A stretch of DNA of 64,000 bases from Deltaproteobacteria bacterium (GTDB lineage: Bacteria > Desulfobacterota > Binatia > HRBIN30 > CADEER01), in the NCBI GenBank assembly GCA_029262455.1, contig JAJCZJ010000063.1, positions 1 to 64,000 of the forward strand, read 5' to 3'. The notes beneath the pieces were generated by a model. It was not told the origin of the DNA and made no database searches. It saw only the letters and a list, made by a program, of their open reading frames with translations. The translations under genes were made by a program, and so were the position numbers. This document shows, piece by piece, positions 52,337 through 59,365 of this stretch (the first letter of the stretch is position 1; each line of letters opens with the position of its first letter).

Positions 52337-52903
52337 ATGGATGTCGTCCGCGAAGTCGAGCTTTTGGAGCGCCTCGCAAACTTGCTGCGCAGCGAGGCCC
52401 GCACCATTGCGCAAAGGGAGGACATCCAGCCTGTCCAGCTCGACATCCTCCGGTACCTCCAGCGGGCGAATCGCTACAGCGACACCCCGGCGGCCGTTGC
52501 CGAGTACTTGAACTTGACCAAGGGAACGGTCTCCCAGTCCATTCTCCGCCTGGAAGAACGCAAGTGTCTTCGCAGAGCGTCCGACGCCGAGGACGGTCGT
52601 GTCGTGCGACTTCGGCTCACACCCGTGGGGAGACGAATCGCCGGCTCGAGCTGGCAGGAGACGTTGGAGATCGCCGTCCGAGAGAGCCGCCATTCCGGCA
52701 CCCTGGCAGATGCTCTCGGAAATATTCTCCGAGAACTTCAAAGGGCCAACGGGCTGCGCTCCTTCGGCGTCTGCCACACATGTCGGCATTTCGAGCGTGA
52801 GCCGAGGGGGCGCTTTCGGTGCGGGCTCACCTCAGAACCGCTCTCGAAGACCGACAAGCTGCTCATCTGTCGAGAGCACGAGAACCGCGAAATTCCTCGC
52901 TGA
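52337..52903 (+). CDS. MarR-family regulator with C-terminal Cys cluster
   Basis: 188 residues from ATG 52337. The winged helix (YSDTPAAVAEYLNLTKGTVSQSILRLEERKCL, about 47-78, then the wing DAEDGRVVRLRLTPVG) is followed by a C-terminal cluster C146-x2-C149-x12-C162-x15-C178-x2-H181 (GVCHTCRHF, RCGLTSEPLS, ICREHE). This could bind Fe-S or zinc and sense NO or redox state. It is divergent from the protoglobin-redoxin pair across two palindromes. Confidence 0.82.
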   Translation: MDVVREVELLERLANLLRSEARTIAQREDIQPVQLDILRYLQRANRYSDTPAAVAEYLNLTKGTVSQSILRLEERKCLRRASDAEDGRVVRLRLTPVGRRIAGSSWQETLEIAVRESRHSGTLADALGNILRELQRANGLRSFGVCHTCRHFEREPRGRFRCGLTSEPLSKTDKLLICREHENREIPR

Positions 52904-53100
52904 GGCGCGCCCATGTACTCGCTTCTCACGAAACGAAACCGATCTCGAAAAACCAATTCCGCCGGCACGAATGGAATTGGGGGTCGAGATGGTCGTAGGC
53001 TGGCGACCACCCCCACAGAGGAAGCCAGCGTGAAGATCACAGCTGAGCAACCTGCACTTCTTACTATTTGATCTCGCATAGAACTTCGGAAGAACAACTC

Positions 53101-53643
53101 ATGAAAAAATCGATACTCGGAATCAGCGGAAGCCTCAGAGCCTCCTCCTTCAACAGCGCTCTTCTACGAGCCGCATTCGAGAGCGTCGGTCGTGACGCCG
53201 ATGTGGTCATCGCAGAAATTGGCGACTTGCCACACTACAACGCGGAACTCGACGGCGATGACAAGCCGGCGGGTGTGTCTCGCTTGATCGAGCAAGTGCG
53301 AGCCGCCAGCGCGCTGCTTATCGTGACACCGGAGTACAACTACAGCATTCCCGGCGTCCTGAAGAACGCAATCGACTGGCTATCGCGTCCTGCGTATCAA
53401 TCACCGCTTGCCCAAAAGCCTACGGGGATCCTCGGCGCTTCGATGAGCCCGGTCGGCTCAGCTCGTGCCCAATCGCATCTTCGCCAGATTCTGAGCGGCA
53501 CTGTCACGCCCGTGTTTCCGTATCCGGACTTCCTGGCCGGTGCTGCTCATACGAAGTTTGATGCCGAAGGTACACTCACTGATGAGGCGACACGCGAGCA
53601 CCTGGCCAAATATGTCAGCGCCTTCTTGAAATGGATTGGGTAG
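53101..53643 (+). CDS. NAD(P)H-dependent FMN reductase
   Basis: 180 residues, a flavodoxin-like FMN reductase of the ChrR/YieF type: GISGSLRASSFNSALLRAA binds FMN phosphate, TPEYNYSIPGVLKNAIDWLSR is the family signature and PTGILGASMSPVGSARAQ completes the flavin site. It reduces quinones, chromate or free flavin. ATG 53101 is preceded by ggaagaac. It stands alone between the MarR gene and a pirin relic. Confidence 0.88.
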   Translation: MKKSILGISGSLRASSFNSALLRAAFESVGRDADVVIAEIGDLPHYNAELDGDDKPAGVSRLIEQVRAASALLIVTPEYNYSIPGVLKNAIDWLSRPAYQSPLAQKPTGILGASMSPVGSARAQSHLRQILSGTVTPVFPYPDFLAGAAHTKFDAEGTLTDEATREHLAKYVSAFLKWIG

Positions 53644-53674
53644 TCCGAGGCATTTACGGATAAGAGGAACACCA

Positions 53675-53870
53675 ATGAGTCACAACCAAGCACGAGCACC
53701 AGAATGTAGCGAGCGAGAGTCAGACCTCACGATGGTGATCGAAAGCAGGGACGCGGGACATAGGCGACTTTGCGTTTATGCGCCTCTTGCCGGCGCCCAA
53801 GAGGAGACGTGTAGGTCCGTACACGTTCTTTGACCATTTCGGTCCAGTCACCCTCGGTGCCAGCAAGGTC
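53675..53870 (+). pseudogene. Pirin-family gene remnant
   Basis: The ATG at 53675 opens a frame with SDLTMVIESRD. After a frameshift near 53760 a second frame reads GDFAFMRLLPAPKRRRVGPY then FFDHFGPVTLG. These are consecutive N-terminal blocks of pirins, but the iron-site histidines and the rest of the cupin domains are missing. The fragment ends near 53870. From there to 53995 I recognise nothing. Confidence 0.65.
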
Positions 53871-53995
53871 ATGGCGGTCCGGTCATCAGAAGCGGTAGAT
53901 TGCGACGGTGCCGGAGTCTGCCGACATCCGGTCACTGGCGACGACGATGACTTCGCCAAGTTTCTTCAGTGCTCCTACTCCACACGTTCGGGTGA

Positions 53996-54640
53996 CTACG
54001 AGTCTTTGCTCGTGACGACTCGATAAGCCTCGTCGATTTCGGCTTGATTCGTCGTCGTGACGTCAAGATCCTTGATCAGGCCGTCTTGGATTGAATAGAT
54101 CCATCCGTGCACCGACAACTCTTGACCCCGTGCCCATGCCTCTTGCACGACTGTCGTATGACACACGTTGCGCACTTGCTCGATAACATTGAGTTCGCAG
54201 AGCCGGTCCGCGCGGTCACTCTCGTCCGCGATGCTGGATAGGGTCGCGTTGTGCTTTTGTCTTACGTCACGGATGTGCCTCAGCCAATTGTCGATCAGTC
54301 CGAGGTGGTGGTCCTCTCCGGCTGCTCTGACCCCACCGCAGCCATAGTGTCCGCACACGATCACGTGTTTCACTTTCAACACTTCAGCAGCGAACTCGAG
54401 GACACTCAGGCAATTGAAGTCGCTGTGGACGACAACATTGGCGATGTTGCGATGAACGAAGACTTCTCCTGGGTCAAGCCCCACGATCTGATTTGCGGGG
54501 ACGCGGCTGTCCGAGCAACCGATCCAGAGGAATTCGGGCTTCTGGTGATCCGCTAGCCGCGCGAAGTAGCCAGCATCGCGCGTCACCATGTCCTGCGCCC
54601 AGCGGCGGTTGTTCTCAATCAGCTCCGGCAGAATTTTCAT
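53996..54640 (-). CDS. Beta-class carbonic anhydrase
   Basis: 214 residues from ATG 54640. The zinc ligands and dyad are clear: C42-S-D44-S-R46 (IGCSDSRVPA) and H98-Y-G-C101 (CGHYGCGG). The start MKILPELIENNRRWA is that of the Can-type enzyme. It interconverts CO2 and bicarbonate in the cytoplasm. An in-frame start at 54739 would add 33 residues without similarity. Confidence 0.93.
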   Translation of the reverse strand: MKILPELIENNRRWAQDMVTRDAGYFARLADHQKPEFLWIGCSDSRVPANQIVGLDPGEVFVHRNIANVVVHSDFNCLSVLEFAAEVLKVKHVIVCGHYGCGGVRAAGEDHHLGLIDNWLRHIRDVRQKHNATLSSIADESDRADRLCELNVIEQVRNVCHTTVVQEAWARGQELSVHGWIYSIQDGLIKDLDVTTTNQAEIDEAYRVVTSKDS

Positions 54641-54805
54641 TGTAGTCGCGACCCCCAGCGCCGAAAGAATGACATCCGCACTCAGGCTGCATGGCGCGAG
54701 TTCTGGTGCGACAGTAAGGCACGTGGGCGCGAATTGCACACCAGCGCTTGTGAAATGGCCCCCAAAAGTGTTTTGCGTGAGTCATCCTGGTCTGCTCGGC
54801 TGTTC

Positions 54806-55657
54806 TCAGCTCCACAGCGCATCAGCATGATGCGCAATGTGATCGACGATGAAGGTCGCGATGAAGAAGTAGCTGTGGTCGTAGCCGGCGTGCAGGCGCA
54901 GGGTCAGCGGATGTTTCGCTTCAAGGCAGGCTGCCTGCAGCAGTTCCGGCTTCAGCTGGTTCACCAAGAAATTGTCGTCCTGGCCCTGGTCTACCAGGAT
55001 GTGCAACCTTTCTTCCGCGCCGGGAATGAGCGCGCAGGTATCGTACTGTTCCCACTTCGCCTTGTCGGCACCGAGATAGTTGCCTAGAGCCTTTTCTCCC
55101 CAGGGGCTATTCTGTGGTGAACAGATCGGGGAGAAGGCGGAAACCGCCTTGTAGACACCGGGGTTCTTCAGCGCGATGGTCAGGGCACCATGGCCACCCA
55201 TGGAATGTCCCATGATCGAGCAGTTGCCGGCGTCCAGGGGCAGCTCGCTGCCTTCGAGTACGGCCGGCAGTTCCTTCGTCACGTAGTCGTACATGTGGTA
55301 ATGGGTGGACCAGGGTGCTTCCGTGGCATTCACGTAAAAGCCTGCACCCAGACCGAAGTCGTAGGCCTTCTCGGCATCATCAGGCACAGTATCGCCACGC
55401 GGACTGGTATCAGGACACACAATGGCAACGCCCGTTTCGGCCGCATACTGCTGCGCACCGGCCTTCTCGACAAAGTTGTCATCCGTGCAGGTCAGTCCCG
55501 ACAACCAATAGATCACTGGAACGTCCTCGCCGGCTAGGGCATTGGGCGGCAGGAAGACGGAGAAGGTCATGTCGCAGTGCAGCACCTCAGAGGTGTGCTT
55601 GAGTTTGATCTGCGTGCCGCCGAACGTCTTTTTGGCGCTGACTTGCTCAAGGTTCAT
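54806..55657 (-). CDS. fghA: S-formylglutathione hydrolase
   Basis: 283 residues, the normal esterase D length. Family motifs: YWLSGLTCTDDNF, PDTSPRGD, and GHSMGG (150-155) with nucleophile Ser152, then the His in GYDHSYFF. It hydrolyses S-formylglutathione to formate and glutathione in formaldehyde detoxification. The partner dehydrogenase (frmA/adhC) is reduced to a scar 15 bp upstream, so the pathway is incomplete here unless a copy exists elsewhere. High similarity in style to proteobacterial frmB suggests acquisition as an frmAB block (inference). Confidence 0.92.
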   Translation of the reverse strand: MNLEQVSAKKTFGGTQIKLKHTSEVLHCDMTFSVFLPPNALAGEDVPVIYWLSGLTCTDDNFVEKAGAQQYAAETGVAIVCPDTSPRGDTVPDDAEKAYDFGLGAGFYVNATEAPWSTHYHMYDYVTKELPAVLEGSELPLDAGNCSIMGHSMGGHGALTIALKNPGVYKAVSAFSPICSPQNSPWGEKALGNYLGADKAKWEQYDTCALIPGAEERLHILVDQGQDDNFLVNQLKPELLQAACLEAKHPLTLRLHAGYDHSYFFIATFIVDHIAHHADALWS

Positions 55658-55672
55658 CGTGGCCGGTGCCGA

Positions 55673-55791
55673 TCAAGCGGATGGACGAAGTCGGTCATAC
55701 CGAATTGCGTGCTCAGGGTTGCGCTCCAGGTCCACTTCACAAACTTCCAATGCTTTTCTGCGCCAAAAGCGACGGCTGCTCGTGCTTTCAT
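55673..55791 (-). pseudogene. frmA/adhC (formaldehyde dehydrogenase) N-terminal scar
   Basis: ATG 55791 opens MKARAAVAFGAEK. A one-base shift at about 55753 then gives ALEVCEVDLE, the continuous N-terminus of S-(hydroxymethyl)glutathione/S-nitrosoglutathione dehydrogenase. After this the sequence is unrelated and a TGA occurs at 55675-55673. Only about 23 of some 370 residues remain. It sits directly before fghA on the same strand, the usual frmA-frmB order. Confidence 0.65.
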
Positions 55792-55897
55792 GGATAGGTT
55801 TCCCCCTCGTTCTCGCAAATAGGTGTTATCCCACCCTGCGTCGCCAAAGAACACCCGACGGTAGGCCGCCACAGCACCTACCGTCGAGTCGCCTGGC

Positions 55898-56407
55898 TCA
55901 CGCGCTTGCGCGTACCGCGCTCCCGCGAACATCGCGGGCCCAGCGCAGGAGGTCGAGGCCCTCGGCCAGGGACTTCTCGCGCGCATCGAAGATTGCCTGG
56001 ATGTCACTCTCCGGGATGCGTTCGACCATCAGCGACAGGCCATCGCAGTCACTGACGTGCGGCAAAATGTCGCGACAGAGAGTCGCGGCCTCGTCCACAT
56101 CGGCGTCGGACCAGGTGTCCTGGGAGGCCAGGTCGACGAGACGTTCGGCAAAACGAATGACATCGTCGTGCTCGCGAAAGAGACGGTCGATGTACCTCTG
56201 TCCGAAGATCTGTACGAGCCCCGGATACATCACCTCCTCTTCGTAGCGAAAATGCGGACCAGAAAGCGCCGCGACCCGGTCCAACAACGCCCGTGCCGTC
56301 TCCGGCTCGCGATTCCGAAACGCCTCGATCAGCTCCAAAATTCCGTCTCTAACGCTGCGGTGTTCGTCGCGAAAGATCGCGCTGAATCGATCGGCCGATT
56401 CACTCAT
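55898..56407 (-). CDS. Hemerythrin-like HHE-domain protein
   Basis: 169 residues, all helical. Metal ligands of the HHE four-helix bundle are His16 (DEHRSV), His52 with Glu56-58 (PHFRYEEEVM) and His80 (FREHDDV). A further His occurs in LPHVSDCD. Such proteins bind O2 or NO at a di-iron centre, or repair iron sites. It overlaps the PAS gene upstream by 8 bp, so the two are coupled, and both are divergent from the siroheme reductase. Confidence 0.82.
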   Translation of the reverse strand: MSESADRFSAIFRDEHRSVRDGILELIEAFRNREPETARALLDRVAALSGPHFRYEEEVMYPGLVQIFGQRYIDRLFREHDDVIRFAERLVDLASQDTWSDADVDEAATLCRDILPHVSDCDGLSLMVERIPESDIQAIFDAREKSLAEGLDLLRWARDVRGSAVRASA

Positions 56408-56930
56408 GCGTAACTTCCTTTCCCGGCGCTCCCTTCGACTCGAGAAGAGATAGCCGCTTTTTCAGCGCCTGTTGTTCCTTCCAGGCAGTGGTGACATCGC
56501 GCACGTATGCCGCGACGCCGAGAATCGCACCCCGCTCGTCGCGGAGAACCGTCAGCTTGAACTCGATGGAGAGCCGATGCCCGTCACGGTGTACAGCGGG
56601 AACCGCCAAAAGGGCGTCCCCAGCGTAGCGAGTTGCCGCCCCGCCCATCACCGCATCATACCCCAACCAGTGGCGCTCGCGGAGCGCAGCGGGAATGATG
56701 AGGTCCAGCGACTGGCCGAGCACCTGGTCGACCTCGAACCCGAACAATCTCGTTGCAGAACGGTTCCAGTAGCGCACGACACCTTCGCGATCCGCAACGA
56801 GAATCGCGTCCGGACAATCTTCGACGAGCGAACGGCACAGCCGCGAAAAATCGTCGCGGATGATGGCGGCGAGTGGCGAGGCGTCCCCCTTGTTCGAGGG
56901 CGACGCGGCTGGAGGTCGTTGGATTGGCAT
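56400..56930 (-). CDS. PAS-domain protein
   Basis: 176 residues from ATG 56930. One PAS fold spans about 35-150: CPDAILVADREGVVRYWNRS, FGFEVDQVLGQSLDLIIP, and AVHRDGHRLSIEFKLTVLRD, followed by a short coiled-coil tail (WKEQQALKKRLSLLES). There is no output domain, so it must act through another protein; the coupled hemerythrin is the obvious partner. A longer in-frame start at 56966 exists. Confidence 0.82.
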   Translation of the reverse strand: MPIQRPPAASPSNKGDASPLAAIIRDDFSRLCRSLVEDCPDAILVADREGVVRYWNRSATRLFGFEVDQVLGQSLDLIIPAALRERHWLGYDAVMGGAATRYAGDALLAVPAVHRDGHRLSIEFKLTVLRDERGAILGVAAYVRDVTTAWKEQQALKKRLSLLESKGAPGKEVTHE

Positions 56931-56956
56931 GCGATGGGACTCGTGTGTCTTAAAGT

Positions 56957-56971
56957 GGTATGTCAAATACC
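56957..56971. promoter_or_regulatory. Candidate operator GGTAT-N5-ATACC
   Basis: Perfect 5-bp inverted arms with a 5-bp AT-rich centre, midway in the 93-bp divergent gap between the PAS-hemerythrin pair and the siroheme reductase. The NsrR-type regulator encoded at 58906 is the likeliest binder (inference). Confidence 0.45.
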
Positions 56972-57023
56972 TCTACTACTGTCAAGCGGGCTCGATCGCT
57001 TCGCGCCCCGGAGGTATTCGCCC

Positions 57024-58811
57024 ATGGGACGAGATGCAATCGACGACACCAAGCCGCTTCCACGCAAGGCCAAGCCTTCCCGCGTCGAGGAGGCGAAAGC
57101 CGCAAGTCGGCTTCTCCGCGGGACCCTAGCCGAGGCGTTGAACGACGACGCGACCGGCGTTTCAGAGGCCGATTCGCAGATTCTCAAGTTTCACGGGGCG
57201 TACCAACAGGAAGATCGCGATCACCGCAGCGCAACACGCCGGAGCGGTGCGCCGCGCCGACACACCTTCATGATGAGGGTGAAGATTCCCGGCGGCGTTC
57301 TCACTCCGGATCAGTACCTGGCACTCGACCGACTCGCTGAGAACGTCGTTTACAACCGCTCGATGCGGCTGACGACCCGACAGAACGTACAGCTACACGG
57401 CGTCCTGAAAGGCGACCTGAAGGAAGCGATCCGACGCATCGACGAAGTGCTGCTGACGACCCTCTCCGGTTGCGGCGACGTCGAGAGAAACATCGTCGCT
57501 CCGCCGGCACCGTTCGCCGCGAAGCCCTACCGAGAGCTGCGCGCCCTCACGCGGGCTCTGACCGAGGCGATGACCCCGATGACCAACGCCTACAGAGAGA
57601 TCTGGCTCGACGGCGAGCTCGTCACTTCGAGCGCAGAGAGCGAGCCGCTCTACGGCGACCGCTATCTGCCCCGCAAGTTCAAGACCGGGCTGGCGCTACC
57701 GGACGATGACTCGGTGTCCGTGCGCGATCAGGACGTCGGGCTGGTCGCGCTCGTCGAAGACGGAAGCATCCGGCGTTTCAATGTGCTCCTCGGTGGCGGC
57801 GGCGGGCTCACCCACCGCAAAGCGTCAACCTACGCTCGCCTGGCAACGCCGATGGGATCCATTGCGGCTGAGCACGCAGTGCCCTTGACCCAAGCGGTGT
57901 TGCGCGTGTTTCGCGACCACGGCGATCTTTCCGACCGGAGGCACGCGCGCTTCAAGTATCTGGTGGAAGAATGGGGGATCGACCGGGTACGCACCGTTGT
58001 CTCTCGTGCCGTCGATTTCCCGATCGAGCCCTGGCAGGAGACGCCGCCCCTCCAAACGCGCCATTGGCTCGGAGCCCACCCACAGGGCGACGGCCGAGTC
58101 TTCTACGGGCTGCCCATCGCCAGCGGTCGAGTGGTCGATGGGACCTTCACCCGAACGAAGAGCGCTCTTCGAGTCCTCGTCGAAATGTTGCAACCCGAGG
58201 TGATCATCACTCCCCAACAAAGTCTCATCTTCGGCAACTTGCGCCCGGCAGACGTCGACGTAATCGAGGAGGTCTTGCGCAGCTTCCGTGTGCCCCTACC
58301 CTCTTCTCTATCCCCGCTTCGCCGGTCCAGCCTGTCCTGCCCGGCCTTGCCGACCTGCGGTCTTGCGCTGGCCGAAGCCGAACGGGTCGCACCGGAGATC
58401 CTCGGCGAGGTGGAGAGAGCACTGGCGGCCGTCGGTGGCGAGGCGGCGGAACTCGACGTTCGTATCACAGGCTGCCCCAACGGTTGTGCTAGACCCTACA
58501 ACGCCGAGCTTGGATTTGTCGGCCGCAAACCGGATCACTACGACGTGTTCATCGGAGGTACGGGCGAGCGTTTGGCCGTGCTCTACGCCGAGCAGGTGAA
58601 GACGCGCGATGTGGCGCCAACGCTACAGCCGCTGCTCGACCTCTGGATGGAGCGCCGCCGACCGGGCGAGAGGCTCGGCGACTTCTTCATTCGCTCCTTT
58701 GATCGGCGTGAGCGCAAAGATCTTCTGACCGGCGAGAAGCTCGAGCCCGCCCACCTCCGCGTCGAAGAGAGCGCCGGCAGAGAGAAAAACACACGCCGGC
58801 AGGTAGCCTGA
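57024..58811 (+). CDS. Siroheme/4Fe-4S sulfite or nitrite reductase (CysI-like)
   Basis: 595 residues from ATG 57024 (SD ggaggt). Two ferredoxin-like/siroheme half-repeats are seen: VYNRSMRLTTRQNVQLHGVL early and PQQSLIFGNLRP later. The cluster ligands are C439-x5-C445 (CPALPTCGLA) and C484-x3-C488 (TGCPNGCARP). This is the assimilatory sulfite reductase hemoprotein type, catalysing six-electron reduction of sulfite, or of nitrite in relatives. No flavoprotein CysJ is adjacent. Neighbours (NsrR regulator, hemerythrin, NO genes) make a role in nitrite/NO metabolism worth testing. Confidence 0.88.
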   Translation: MGRDAIDDTKPLPRKAKPSRVEEAKAASRLLRGTLAEALNDDATGVSEADSQILKFHGAYQQEDRDHRSATRRSGAPRRHTFMMRVKIPGGVLTPDQYLALDRLAENVVYNRSMRLTTRQNVQLHGVLKGDLKEAIRRIDEVLLTTLSGCGDVERNIVAPPAPFAAKPYRELRALTRALTEAMTPMTNAYREIWLDGELVTSSAESEPLYGDRYLPRKFKTGLALPDDDSVSVRDQDVGLVALVEDGSIRRFNVLLGGGGGLTHRKASTYARLATPMGSIAAEHAVPLTQAVLRVFRDHGDLSDRRHARFKYLVEEWGIDRVRTVVSRAVDFPIEPWQETPPLQTRHWLGAHPQGDGRVFYGLPIASGRVVDGTFTRTKSALRVLVEMLQPEVIITPQQSLIFGNLRPADVDVIEEVLRSFRVPLPSSLSPLRRSSLSCPALPTCGLALAEAERVAPEILGEVERALAAVGGEAAELDVRITGCPNGCARPYNAELGFVGRKPDHYDVFIGGTGERLAVLYAEQVKTRDVAPTLQPLLDLWMERRRPGERLGDFFIRSFDRRERKDLLTGEKLEPAHLRVEESAGREKNTRRQVA

Positions 58812-58905
58812 ACTCGGGCAGCGAGGCGAGCAACCCGCAGAGCCCTTCCGGCGGGGGCAGGACTCCTATAGAGAGAAAGCTGCCAATTGGACTTTTGAGC
58901 TCTCG

Positions 58906-59343
58906 ATGCGGTTGACCAGATTTACGGACTACGCCCTGCGCGTTTTGATTCTGCTCGGTCTCTCCGACGACCGCCTAGTCACAATCGGCGAGATCAGCAC
59001 ACGCTACGACATCTCGTCGAACCACTTGACGAAGGTGGTGCAGAAGTTGGCGCAGTGCGGGTATATCGAAACCGTACGGGGAAAGGGTGGCGGGATTCGA
59101 TTGATCCGCGAGCCCGCGGAGATCCGGTTGGGGGATGTCGTCCGCAATCTCGAGGAGGACATGACGGTCGTCGAATGCTTCGACCGGGCGCGCAACACAT
59201 GCGCGATCGAACCGGACTGTCGACTTCAATCTGTCTTGCGCGACTCACTCAGCGCATTTCTGGGCGAGCTCGACCGACATACCCTCGCCGACCTGACGAA
59301 ACCTCGTCGGAAGTTGAAATTTCTACTCGATCTGAGCAGCTGA
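58906..59343 (+). CDS. nsrR: Rrf2-family regulator, NsrR type
   Basis: 145 residues, the length of NsrR. The winged helix MRLTRFTDYALRVLILLGL..ISTRYDISSNHLTKVVQKLA is followed by the wing GKGGGIRL and the cluster Cys91, Cys99, Cys105 (VVECFDRARNTCAIEPDCRLQ). NsrR binds an Fe-S cluster that NO destroys, relieving repression of NO-detoxification genes. It lies 94 bp after the siroheme reductase gene on the same strand. Likely targets in the window are that gene, the PAS-hemerythrin pair and norB. Confidence 0.88.
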   Translation: MRLTRFTDYALRVLILLGLSDDRLVTIGEISTRYDISSNHLTKVVQKLAQCGYIETVRGKGGGIRLIREPAEIRLGDVVRNLEEDMTVVECFDRARNTCAIEPDCRLQSVLRDSLSAFLGELDRHTLADLTKPRRKLKFLLDLSS

Positions 59344-59365
59344 GCGCGGTTGCGGCTATGCGTTG

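Noticed and set aside
53887-53990. Minus-strand frame with LKKLGEVIVVASDR, like a propeller C-terminus
   Set aside because: Too short, no start, and overlaps other relic sequence.
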